Below are positions 1 to 6,254 of a stretch of DNA of 9,275 nt, in pieces. How positions within the stretch are numbered: position 1 is the stretch's first letter; every line of letters starts with the position of its first letter. Source of the stretch: Acidobacteriaceae bacterium. GTDB taxonomy: Bacteria > Acidobacteriota > Terriglobia > Terriglobales > Acidobacteriaceae. Position numbers and translations under genes: made by a program. The notes beneath the pieces were generated by a model, which was not told where the DNA came from, did no database searches, and was given only the letters and a program-made list of their open reading frames with translations. The stretch covers positions 15,423 to 24,697 of the forward strand of contig PLUJ01000160.1 of NCBI GenBank assembly GCA_003165455.1. The letters are read 5' to 3'.

Positions 1-169
1 CTTTGCGCAGAACCGCGTCGAGTGCGCGATCGGCTTCGGTTACGGGATCGTGTCCTATTTTGTATTCGGTTTCAATAGCACCTGGCGTGAACCGCGAGAA
101 GACTTCGCGCGATGCCTGGATGGCGGACTGAATGCGTTGCAGGATTTGTTCGTATGAGTTCGATTTCAT
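1..169 (-). CDS. cysQ: CysQ-like 3'(2'),5'-bisphosphate nucleotidase / inositol monophosphatase family, N-terminal part
   Basis: Only the first 56 codons are inside the window; the rest lies beyond base 1. The visible part has an amphipathic N-terminal helix (about residues 5-27) followed by the motif HDPVTEADRALD (residues 40-51), the usual early signature of the inositol monophosphatase/CysQ fold. CysQ enzymes hydrolyse 3'-phosphoadenosine 5'-phosphate (PAP) to AMP, removing the inhibitory product of PAPS-using reactions. The start is fixed at the ATG at 169-167 because an in-frame TGA lies three codons upstream; the ribosome binding site is weak. The gene follows the transporter and the sulfate-activating enzyme on the same strand, which favours a PAP phosphatase over a true inositol phosphatase, but that choice is inferred from context. 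The catalytic metal-site motifs lie outside the window. Confidence 0.8.
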   Translation of the reverse strand, partial: MKSNSYEQILQRIQSAIQASREVFSRFTPGAIETEYKIGHDPVTEADRALDAVLRK

Positions 170-249
170 GGTTTGTCAGTTGTCCGTCGCGCTTCGGTTG
201 GCGGTCCTCAGTCAGGGAGCATTCTTCGGCGGCGAAACAGAAAACTGCC

Positions 250-1017
250 TTACGCCAGCAACATGCGCGCCCCGGTGGCCAGCAGAACGGCACAAAGAAT
301 ACGCCGGAGCCAGGGGACCGGTACGCGTGTGCTTAAGTATGAGCCAAGCAGCCCGCCGGGAATCGATCCAATCAAGAGAGCGCCCGCCAGATGTACGTCG
401 ACATTGTGCATACGAAAATGGAGAAGGCTGGTGACGCCGGTGAGGATCAGAGCGTGAACGATGTCGGTCCCGACCATGACCTTCGGCTGAAAGCTGTAGA
501 AGAGGAGAAGCATCATCATGACGATGCTTCCGGAGCCGACGGAAGTGATGCCCACGAGGAAGCCGGCTACCAGCCCTATGAGCGATATCCAGGCGAACGA
601 TCTCATAGTGGGAGGCCGTGCTGCCGCACGGTCTTCGATCTTTTTCTGGAAGAACAAAAAGGTGGGAATACATACCAGCAAAACACCGACGGCAATGGTG
701 ATGAAATGATTCACGCCATTGCCGTAAACATTGCGCAAATGGATTAAGAGGGTGACGCCCAGATACGATCCTGGAGCGCTGCCGGCAGCTAACGCTAAAA
801 CTACCTTCCGGCGGACCGTGCCCCTGCGCAGATGGACGATGCTCGCGCCGATCTTGGTGATGAAGTTGAAGAAGGCATCGGATCCCACAGCACGAATGGG
901 AGGGACGCCCAATCCGAAGATGAGAATTGGGAGCAGCAGAACGCCGCCCCCAACGCCCGTCATTCCGATGAGGGTTCCAACAAACAAACCCACCAGAATT
1001 TTAATCAGCAGATCCAT
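250..1017 (-). CDS. TauE/SafE family membrane transporter (sulfite exporter or sulfur-anion permease)
   Basis: A complete 255-residue, very hydrophobic protein with about eight predicted membrane segments. It shows the internal duplication typical of the TauE/SafE (formerly DUF81) family. The first half has GMTGVGGGVLLLP (18-30) followed by PPIRAVGSDAFF (39-50). The second half has GITSVGSGSIVMM (156-168) followed by QPKVMVGTDIVH (177-188). A charged cytoplasmic linker (about 124-139) joins the halves. Family members move sulfite, sulfonates or other organic anions across the inner membrane, and some sit in sulfate-assimilation operons as candidate uptake systems. Here the gene is 65 bases downstream of the ATP sulfurylase/APS kinase gene and 80 bases upstream of cysQ, so a sulfur-anion substrate is a reasonable inference. 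Direction of transport cannot be read from sequence. The start ATG has only a weak GGA-type ribosome binding site. Confidence 0.88.
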   Translation of the reverse strand: MDLLIKILVGLFVGTLIGMTGVGGGVLLLPILIFGLGVPPIRAVGSDAFFNFITKIGASIVHLRRGTVRRKVVLALAAGSAPGSYLGVTLLIHLRNVYGNGVNHFITIAVGVLLVCIPTFLFFQKKIEDRAAARPPTMRSFAWISLIGLVAGFLVGITSVGSGSIVMMMLLLFYSFQPKVMVGTDIVHALILTGVTSLLHFRMHNVDVHLAGALLIGSIPGGLLGSYLSTRVPVPWLRRILCAVLLATGARMLLA

Positions 1018-1082
1018 TCATCCAAATCCATCATCCAGCCCAATTCATCAGCAAAGCAGTTCGTCCGTGAACTACTCGGGTG

Positions 1083-2828
1083 TTAGGCCGAAGGCGCAGT
1101 TGTTCCGATAAAACCTTCGCGCTCGAGGTGCAAGATGATTGCCTGCGCGGCCTCTTCAGCGGAGAGTTCCCCGGTGTTGATGGTGACATCGGCATCGGTG
1201 GGAGATTCGTAGGGATCCGAGATGCCGGTGAATTCTTTGAGAATCCCCGCGCGCGCCTTAGCGTACAGGCCTTTGCGGTCGCGCTGTTCGCAAACATCTA
1301 CGGACGTTGCGATATGGACGAGAATGAATCCCCCATAGGGCTCAATCAGTTGCCTCACGTGTTTGCGTGTGACGTCATAGGGAGCGATGGGCGCGCAGAT
1401 GGCGATTCCGCCGTTCTTGGTAATCTCTGAGGCAACATAACCGATGCGGCGGATGTTGATATCGCGGTGCTCTTTGGAGAACCCGAGCTCGGAGGAAAGA
1501 TTCTTCCGCACCAAATCACCGTCGAGCAAGGTGACGGGGCGGCCGCCAGCTTCGAGAAATTTGGTGAGCAGAACGTTGGCGATGGTTGACTTACCGGAGC
1601 CCGAAAGACCGGTGAAGAAGATGGTTACGCCTTGTTTATGACGAGGCGGGAAACTGCGGCGCAATTCGGTAACGACCTCCGGATAGGTGAACCATGCCGG
1701 AATTTCGCGGCCTTCGTTCAAGCGCTGGCGAAGCTCGGTGCCGGAGATATTCAGCACGCGATCGCCTTTTTTCACTTCGTCATCGGGAACGTACTTATCC
1801 TGATCCTCAAGGTAGACCATCATGTTGAAAGGAACCATGGTCACGCCGATATCGGCTTCGTGTTTCTTGAAGACTTCCTGCGCCTCGTAGGGGCCGTAGA
1901 AAGGCTTGCCGTCAGTGTCTTTGCCAGGACCCGCATGGTCGCGGCCTACGATGAAATGAGTGCAGCCGTGATTCTTGCGGATGAGAGCGTGCCAGATGGC
2001 CTCGCGGGGTCCGCCCATGCGCATGGCGAGCGGGAGCAACGAAAGTTTGGCGGTCGCTTGCGGGAACTTCGAAAGCAAGAGTTGATAGCAGCGTACGCGG
2101 GTGTAGTAATCCACGTCGCCGGGCTTGGTCATGCCGACCACGGGATGGATGAGCAAGTTGGCTTCGACCTGCTTGGCGGCGCGGAATGCGAGTTCGACGT
2201 GGGCGCGGTGCATGGGATTGCGGGTTTGAAACGCGACCACTTTGCGCCAGCCTTGACGGGCGAACTCGGCGCGAACTTCGGCCGGCGTGAGCCGGAGACT
2301 GCGGAAGTCATAGTGCGAAGGAACCTGCATGGCTTCGATTTTTCCGCCAACGTACCAGGGGTTCGCTTTGTTGATGGCGTAATCGGCGCCCGGATGTGCG
2401 GCGCTGGTGCTGGCGAAAACGGCGTGGGCTTCGGCTTTACGGTCAGCTTGCCAAACGTCTTCGACGTGCAGAACAGCAAGCATAACGCCTTCAGGGTCGC
2501 GGAGAGCGACCTTACTGCTGCCGGGTGTAAGCTTTTTGGCGAATTCCTCGGTGACATCCAAGGTGATGGGCATTGGCCACAGCAGGCCGCTCGAGAGACG
2601 CATGTTCTGGCAGACGCTGTCGTAATCGGCTCGCGACATGAAGCCACGAAGAGGAGAGAATCCGCCTGTGACCAGCAATTCAAGATCGCATAACTGGCGC
2701 GCGGTAAGGTCCCACGAAGGCCAGTCCTTGGACTGACTTTTTAATTGGGAGGCTTTTTCTGATTTGACGATGAGGTTGATGAGTTCGCCGCCGTGCGGCG
2801 AGATTAAGTGGCTGGTTGAAGCAGTCAA
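1083..2828 (-). CDS. sat/cysC: Bifunctional sulfate adenylyltransferase / adenylylsulfate kinase
   Basis: The protein has about 581 residues with an N-terminal ATP sulfurylase and a C-terminal APS kinase. It catalyses sulfate + ATP to APS, then APS + ATP to PAPS, in the cytoplasm. Counting from a TTG two codons further upstream, the sulfurylase shows QTRNPMHRAH (203-212), GRDHAGPG (297-304) and YPEV (384-387). The kinase shows the P-loop GLSGSGKST (409-417), LDGD (437-440), a PYDVTR segment (485-490) and a KGLYAKA segment (521-527). The P-loop is intact, so the kinase should be active, unlike the degenerate allosteric domain of fungal ATP sulfurylases. An ORF can begin at TTG 2834, but GGAGG (2841-2837) then lies only 2 bases away. 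TTG 2828-2826 sits 8 bases after it and is chosen here. No ATG start is available nearby. It is the first gene of a likely operon with the transporter and cysQ. Confidence 0.95.
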   Translation of the reverse strand: MTASTSHLISPHGGELINLIVKSEKASQLKSQSKDWPSWDLTARQLCDLELLVTGGFSPLRGFMSRADYDSVCQNMRLSSGLLWPMPITLDVTEEFAKKLTPGSSKVALRDPEGVMLAVLHVEDVWQADRKAEAHAVFASTSAAHPGADYAINKANPWYVGGKIEAMQVPSHYDFRSLRLTPAEVRAEFARQGWRKVVAFQTRNPMHRAHVELAFRAAKQVEANLLIHPVVGMTKPGDVDYYTRVRCYQLLLSKFPQATAKLSLLPLAMRMGGPREAIWHALIRKNHGCTHFIVGRDHAGPGKDTDGKPFYGPYEAQEVFKKHEADIGVTMVPFNMMVYLEDQDKYVPDDEVKKGDRVLNISGTELRQRLNEGREIPAWFTYPEVVTELRRSFPPRHKQGVTIFFTGLSGSGKSTIANVLLTKFLEAGGRPVTLLDGDLVRKNLSSELGFSKEHRDINIRRIGYVASEITKNGGIAICAPIAPYDVTRKHVRQLIEPYGGFILVHIATSVDVCEQRDRKGLYAKARAGILKEFTGISDPYESPTDADVTINTGELSAEEAAQAIILHLEREGFIGTTAPSA

Positions 2829-2836
2829 GTGCAAAG

Positions 2837-2841
2837 CCTCC
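2837..2841 (-). promoter_or_regulatory. Strong Shine-Dalgarno GGAGG that decides a TTG start
   Basis: On the minus strand GGAGG is followed by CTTTGCAC and then TTG. The spacing of 8 bases to the TTG at 2828 is near optimal, while the other in-frame TTG at 2834 would be only 2 bases away. This supports the shorter start for the sulfurylase/kinase gene. Confidence 0.7.
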
Positions 2842-2855
2842 TAGATTCTTGTCTA
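2842..2855. promoter_or_regulatory. Possible operator: inverted repeat abutting the sat/cysC ribosome binding site
   Basis: The sequence TAGATTCTTGTCTA has 4-base arms TAGA/TCTA around a 6-base centre and directly touches the Shine-Dalgarno of the sulfate-activation gene. A repressor bound here would block expression. The arms are short and could arise by chance; no regulator gene is visible in the window. Confidence 0.25.
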
Positions 2856-3185
2856 TTACCTTTATCGTATTGGACTGGATTTATTCCTAGCCTTTAACCC
2901 GGCTGGCGCGTAGTCGATTGCAGATGCTACAGGGAGAGGAAAGCCCCGAAAACCTAATCAACAGAGTATCACTTCTGGCGCAACCGGAAAACCTGACTTC
3001 GTGCAACGAGGGTAACATTTGCCAGAAGCAATTGCCAGACCTTCCGGCAAAAACATTTGGGATGCAAACCTCTGAAAACACAGCAGGCATGGATAGTTTC
3101 TTGCATAGTTGAAATGGTTCAATTCCGGCGTGTGAAAAAAATTGCAACAAAATGGAGAGCCGGTTCGCCGGGAGGCGAAGTGGAG
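2856..3185. other. Non-coding leader region between the phosphopantetheinyl transferase and sulfate genes
   Basis: About 330 bases with no convincing gene. With the elements next to the start codon it makes up the upstream region of sat/cysC on the minus strand. It contains a direct repeat GAAAACCT (2948-2955 and 2987-2994) and a direct repeat TTGCCAGA (3019-3026 and 3032-3039). Two small hairpins are possible: TTGC/GCAA (3019-3022 with 3028-3031) and TTGCC/GGCAA (3032-3036 with 3046-3050). A run of seven A lies at 3135-3141 (T on the minus strand). A weak minus-strand -10-like hexamer, TACGAT, lies close to the sat start, but I could not pair it with a good -35. It does not match a riboswitch class that I can recognise by eye. 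Confidence 0.5.
3164..3179 (-). terminator. Weak candidate terminator hairpin after the phosphopantetheinyl transferase gene
   Basis: Arms TTCGCC/GGCGAA pair perfectly over 6 bases with a 4-base loop, beginning 6 bases after the stop codon. The T-run on the minus strand (3141-3135) is about 22 bases beyond the stem, too far for a classical intrinsic terminator, so this may be only a transcript-end stabilising hairpin. Confidence 0.3.
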
Positions 3186-3947
3186 CTAGACTGAGTCGTG
3201 TGACCAGCTTCTTAGTTGGCAATCGTGACCTTTAATGCAGAGAGCGGCAGCGTACCCGATTCCCGCCGGTATTTCTCGAAGCTGCCAGAGCGCGGCTTCG
3301 GAGCGGTCTGGACGCGTGGCCACCAGGGCGTTGGTACTGCCGGCCTCGAGAGAAACATCAAACTGGCTGAGCGGAAGGGATAGCCCATCGCCGGTTGCTT
3401 TGATATAGGACTCCTTGCGAGCCCAGCAGCGGAAGAAGGCATGCACTTTTTCTTCCGCGGGCAAACCCTCGAGCTGACGCTGCTCGTGCGCGGAAAAAAA
3501 TCGGCGCGCAATGCCTTCGAGATCGGAATTGCGGCGCATCTGTTCGATATCCACGCCCACTTCCCGGCGACGCGTGATGGCATAAAGAGCTACGCCGCCG
3601 GAATGGGAGAGGTTAAAAGTAATTTCGCTGGCTCCATAAGGAGCCGCTAGAGATGGCTTATCTCGTTTCGAATAGATAAAGGTAAGGCTGCATGGATCGG
3701 CCGTTAAATAGCCGGCGAGAATTGTCCGCAGAAGGGCTCGTGCCGCAATAAAACGCTGGCGATCGGCGGGGAAAATAAATCGAGAAGCGCGATGCTTCTC
3801 GTCCGCGGAGAGCATTGGCTCCCAGCGTGGTTCCTCGGCACGAACGTTCTCCAAATCGACTCGCCAGAGATGTACTTCATTGTCGGGAAGAAGCAGGGTG
3901 GGCTGAATTTCGAAATTCGAATCCGTGATGTTCAGGCTCTGGTTCAT
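3186..3947 (-). CDS. 4'-phosphopantetheinyl transferase, Sfp type
   Basis: This enzyme moves the phosphopantetheine arm of coenzyme A onto a serine of carrier proteins (ACP, PCP). The 253-residue protein shows the superfamily motifs in order: FNLSHSGG (111-118), GVDIEQM with the magnesium ligands D133 and E135, and WARKESYIKATGDGL (175-189) with the conserved E179 and K183. Length and the two-halved layout fit the Sfp class rather than the short AcpS class. The reading frame can be extended to a TTG at 4019, adding 24 residues. I prefer the ATG at 3947: the extension has G/C at 6 of 23 third codon positions against 18 of the first 30 after the ATG, and it encodes a 12-base tandem repeat. Neither start has a strong ribosome binding site. 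No NRPS, PKS or carrier-protein gene is in the window, so the target is unknown. Confidence 0.9.
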   Translation of the reverse strand: MNQSLNITDSNFEIQPTLLLPDNEVHLWRVDLENVRAEEPRWEPMLSADEKHRASRFIFPADRQRFIAARALLRTILAGYLTADPCSLTFIYSKRDKPSLAAPYGASEITFNLSHSGGVALYAITRRREVGVDIEQMRRNSDLEGIARRFFSAHEQRQLEGLPAEEKVHAFFRCWARKESYIKATGDGLSLPLSQFDVSLEAGSTNALVATRPDRSEAALWQLREIPAGIGYAAALCIKGHDCQLRSWSHDSV

Positions 3948-3967
3948 AGGATTTGAGGCGCACCTAT

Positions 3968-4003
3968 TAAATGTCTCAAGAGTTTCTTCAAGAGTATCTT
4001 CAA
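3968..4003. repeat. 12-base tandem repeat, about 2.5 to 3 units
   Basis: On the minus strand the units are TTGAAGATACTC, TTGAAGAAACTC and the diverged TTGAGACATTTA. They lie just upstream of the preferred ATG of the phosphopantetheinyl transferase gene. Two neighbouring units differ by one base; the third keeps only TTGA and a few more. They could be a regulatory repeat or, if the TTG start at 4019 is used, code for an acidic TLEETLE segment. Confidence 0.6.
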
Positions 4004-4102
4004 CGGGCGGTGCAGGCAAAACGTGCTCTAATAATGCAGCATCAATAATAATTTAGGGAGTAAGAAGACGTTCGCAAGCAGTGATATTGGCATGCCGGGT
4101 AC

Positions 4103-4109
4103 AGGAGGG
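4103..4109 (+). promoter_or_regulatory. Strong ribosome binding site AGGAGGG
   Basis: AGGAGGG lies 8 bases before the ATG at 4118. It is an almost perfect anti-16S match and is the main evidence that the short downstream reading frame is translated. Confidence 0.75.
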
Positions 4110-4117
4110 TTTCGACC

Positions 4118-4483
4118 ATGAATGGCAGAATCGTTGTGTATGCGGCGGCCGCGAGCTTGATGGCGTCACTCGCAGCGGCGCAGTCTTCGGGTTCTCGTTC
4201 AGCAAATGCAGGACGAGATCCTATGGTGGTTGCAACGAGCCCACTGACTCCAAAGTCGGCCATGGCCTCGCCTCATAAATCAGCAGCGGCGATCAAGGTT
4301 CCCACTCAGAAAGATAGCGCAGCCGCGGAACTTACGCGTCTGGAAGGGCAAAAGGCGGTGGCGTCGCGGCCTGTGCATACGCCGCCAGTCAAAGCGCTAA
4401 GCGCAAAGAGTAACAATGATTCGCGAGGCGGGCCGGGGATCAACGTACCCTACCGCAAGCCACAGGTCACGCGGAAGAATTAG
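4118..4483 (+). CDS. Small secreted protein of unknown function
   Basis: A 121-residue protein that I do not recognise. It starts at an ATG 8 bases after AGGAGGG (4103-4109), the best ribosome binding site in the window, which argues strongly for a real gene. The N-terminus is a signal peptide: MNGR, a hydrophobic Ala-rich stretch, then an AAA-Q site suggesting cleavage after about residue 21. The mature part of about 100 residues is rich in Ala, Ser, Lys and Pro, has no membrane segment and no cysteine, and looks mostly disordered. A short charged segment, AELTRLEGQKA, and a basic end, INVPYRKPQVTRKN, are the most distinctive parts. It is divergent from the phosphopantetheinyl transferase gene and convergent with the epimerase gene, so it is probably a single-gene transcript. 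Location: periplasm or outside the cell. It ends with TAG. Confidence 0.75.
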   Translation: MNGRIVVYAAAASLMASLAAAQSSGSRSANAGRDPMVVATSPLTPKSAMASPHKSAAAIKVPTQKDSAAAELTRLEGQKAVASRPVHTPPVKALSAKSNNDSRGGPGINVPYRKPQVTRKN

Positions 4484-4517
4484 ATGGAGGGTGCCGGCGT
4501 CGCTCAATTTTGAGGAA

Positions 4518-4541
4518 GCCAGCCGGGGATTGCTAGCTGGC
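4518..4541. terminator. Candidate terminator between convergent genes
   Basis: A perfect 6-base stem GCCAGC/GCTGGC with a 12-base loop sits between the stop of the small secreted gene (4483) and the stop of the epimerase gene (4546). On the plus strand it is followed by CTGGTTAATTTT, giving a short T-run. On the minus strand the flank is TTCCTCAAAATTG and lacks a T-run. It is weak but well placed. Confidence 0.35.
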
Positions 4542-4545
4542 CTGG

Positions 4546-5703
4546 TTAATTTTGCGGCGAAGAGCGGTCGAGATAGTCTTGAAGGATCGCCACAATTCTG
4601 GGCGCGGTTTTTCCATCCCAGAGCGGGGGCCTGCGGGACGGGCGAACATCATCTCCCAAGACGACATTGCGCAAAATGTCTTGCGCCGCCGCCAAAATGC
4701 GGTCCGGCTTCACGCCGACGACTTGATTGGTGCCGTGGTCCACGGTTGCGGGGCGTTCTGTATTTTCGCGCAGGGTAAGGCAAGGTACGCCGAGAACCGT
4801 GGTTTCTTCCTGCACACCTCCGGAATCGGTCATGACAATGCGGGCGTGATCGTTGAGAGAAAGAAATTCCAGATAGCCCAACGGATCGAGAGAAATGATT
4901 CCATTCTGTTCTCGCGGCGAATCGGATAGATAATGCAGCAAACCAAAAGTTTCAAGATTCTTGCGAGTTCGAGGGTGAATTGGAAAAAACACCGGGAATT
5001 CATGCGAGATATTCTTCACCGCAGTAAGAATTCCGTTCAGCGTGCTGCGATCTTCCACGTTGGACGGCCGATGAAGCGTGAGCACGCCGTAAGGCCGGCA
5101 GGCCTGGCCATTATTCGATACCCCAAGACGTTCCAGGATTTCCGAGCGCGCGGCTTCCTCGCGGTACCGCAGCAGGCAATCGATCATCACGTTCCCCACC
5201 AGAAATATCTTATTGGTGAAGATACCCTCACTTACTAAGTTGTCGACTCCACTTTGTTCGGTTACAAACAAAAGGCTGGAGATGGAGTCAGTCAGTTTTC
5301 GATTAATCTCCTCGGGCATGGACAAGTCGAAGCTTCGCAGTCCCGCCTCGACATGAGCCACGGCGAACCCAAGTTTAACGGCGGTCAGAGCCGCAGCGAG
5401 CGTGGAGTTCACGTCGCCAACTACCAGAAGCATGTGCGGTTTGTACTCGAGCAGGACCGGTTCGATGCGCTTCATGATCTCCGCGGTCTGCACCGCATGA
5501 CTACCCGAGCCTGCGTTCAGATTCACGGCCGGCTTTGGCAGAGCAAGATCGTGGAAAAAGTTATCGGAAAGAAGTTGATCGTAGTGCTGGCCGGAATGTA
5601 CCAGGCGGTGCTCGATGTGCGGATACTTTTTCAACTCTTCGACGATGGGCGCAATTTTCATGAAATTGGGCCGGGTTCCCACCACGCTCATCAGTTTGAT
5701 CAT
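4546..5703 (-). CDS. wecB: UDP-N-acetylglucosamine 2-epimerase (non-hydrolysing)
   Basis: This enzyme interconverts UDP-GlcNAc and UDP-ManNAc in the cytoplasm, supplying ManNAc or ManNAcA units for surface polysaccharides. The 385-residue protein shows the family landmarks: GTRPNFMK (9-16), SGQHYD, GDVNSTLA with D97, HVEAGLRS (117-124) with E119, PEEINR with E131/E132, HRPSNVE from H211, TDSGGVQEE (292-300) and TERP (315-318). These correspond to the catalytic and substrate-binding residues known for E. coli WecB. A GTG at 5727 would add 8 residues; the ATG at 5703 is preferred because AGGA lies 8 bases upstream and the protein then begins MIKLMSVVGTRP, as is usual. No glycosyltransferase or UDP-ManNAc dehydrogenase is adjacent, so the polysaccharide it serves is unknown. 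Confidence 0.95.
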   Translation of the reverse strand: MIKLMSVVGTRPNFMKIAPIVEELKKYPHIEHRLVHSGQHYDQLLSDNFFHDLALPKPAVNLNAGSGSHAVQTAEIMKRIEPVLLEYKPHMLLVVGDVNSTLAAALTAVKLGFAVAHVEAGLRSFDLSMPEEINRKLTDSISSLLFVTEQSGVDNLVSEGIFTNKIFLVGNVMIDCLLRYREEAARSEILERLGVSNNGQACRPYGVLTLHRPSNVEDRSTLNGILTAVKNISHEFPVFFPIHPRTRKNLETFGLLHYLSDSPREQNGIISLDPLGYLEFLSLNDHARIVMTDSGGVQEETTVLGVPCLTLRENTERPATVDHGTNQVVGVKPDRILAAAQDILRNVVLGDDVRPSRRPPLWDGKTAPRIVAILQDYLDRSSPQN

Positions 5704-5844
5704 CGCGAGAGTCCTGCCACATTCCACGCCGATGATGTTTGATTCTCAGAACATGCGGAAGAGTTGGATTGAGCATCGGACGCCATCATGGGAAACAGTG
5801 TAGAGCATTCATTTCTTCATGTTCTGCATTTCGAAACGAACTTC

Positions 5845-5858
5845 CAAAGTGAACTTTG
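5845..5858. promoter_or_regulatory. Inverted repeat in the divergent wecB/protease promoter region
   Basis: CAAAGT-GA-ACTTTG is a perfect 6+6 inverted repeat with a 2-base centre, the size of a dimeric repressor or activator site. It lies about 70 bases upstream of the protease promoter and about 140 bases upstream of the wecB start. No partner regulator is visible. Confidence 0.3.
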
Positions 5859-5863
5859 CCTAC

Positions 5864-5900
5864 GAGTCGTTTGGGTACGAGCGGTGTGAGAAGACGACTC
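5864..5900. repeat. Longer inverted repeat upstream of the protease promoter
   Basis: GAGTCGT (5864-5870) pairs with ACGACTC (5894-5900), and can be extended to 9 pairs if one G-U pair is allowed. The spacer is 23 bases. There is no T-run after the stem on the wecB side; on the protease side an AT-rich tract follows. It could be a regulatory site or a minor hairpin. Confidence 0.25.
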
Positions 5901-5954
5901 TAATACTTAAATCTATATTTTTTTATTGACACACCAGGGAAATATATGTAGGGT
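5901..5954 (+). promoter_or_regulatory. Sigma-70-type promoter of the S53 protease gene
   Basis: A perfect -35 box TTGACA (5926-5931) is followed by a 17-base spacer and TAGGGT (5949-5954), which keeps the three most conserved -10 positions (T1, A2, T6). The tract 5901-5925 just upstream is almost purely A/T and resembles an UP element. Transcription would begin near 5961 and leave a leader of about 130 bases before the ATG at 6095. Confidence 0.6.
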
Positions 5955-6254
5955 TGCCGCGCCAAGATTTTGGAACTCAACCACTTCCATTGTCTGCCTT
6001 GGCCTTCAGTATTCCGAACGAGCATTGGGGCAACTCTCTGTAGAAGTAAGCCGTAACGCAGCAAATAAAATTTTTGATATTCAGGATACCAACGATGCGA
6101 TCTGCTTCGCGCCTTTTGTCGTTCCTTGTTGTATTGTGCTTCCTGGCCGCTTTCTCAACCACAACATTCGCCAAATCAGCGGCCTCCCCACAGGTGGATA
6201 ACGGCGCAACTGCACCCAGTCGCGTCACCCAAGCCATCGATGACAACAAACCTA

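Noticed and set aside
1058..1073. Small inverted repeat AGTTC/GAACT between sat/cysC and the transporter gene
   Set aside because: The stem has only 5 pairs and no T-run follows on the minus strand, so it does not qualify as a terminator that would split the operon.
1632..2693. Plus-strand open frame of 353 codons
   Set aside because: It is fully antisense to the ATP sulfurylase domain, whose motifs are unmistakable, and has no recognisable domain or ribosome binding site. It is a shadow of GC-rich coding sequence.
2918..3112. Plus-strand open frame of 64 codons in the same gap
   Set aside because: There is no Shine-Dalgarno before the ATG and no recognisable protein feature. The region is better described as a leader with repeats.
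2856..3185. SAM, T-box or other known riboswitch upstream of the sulfate genes
   Set aside because: I could not match the conserved core of any class I know by eye. The hairpins seen are short and common by chance.
2887..3222. Minus-strand open frame of 111 codons in the gap before sat/cysC
   Set aside because: It begins inside the phosphopantetheinyl transferase gene, has no ribosome binding site, and its translation lacks any domain, signal peptide or typical codon bias.
5926..6201. Plus-strand open frame of 91 codons before the protease
   Set aside because: It starts at the -35 region of the promoter, has no ribosome binding site, and overlaps the signal peptide that is read in another frame.
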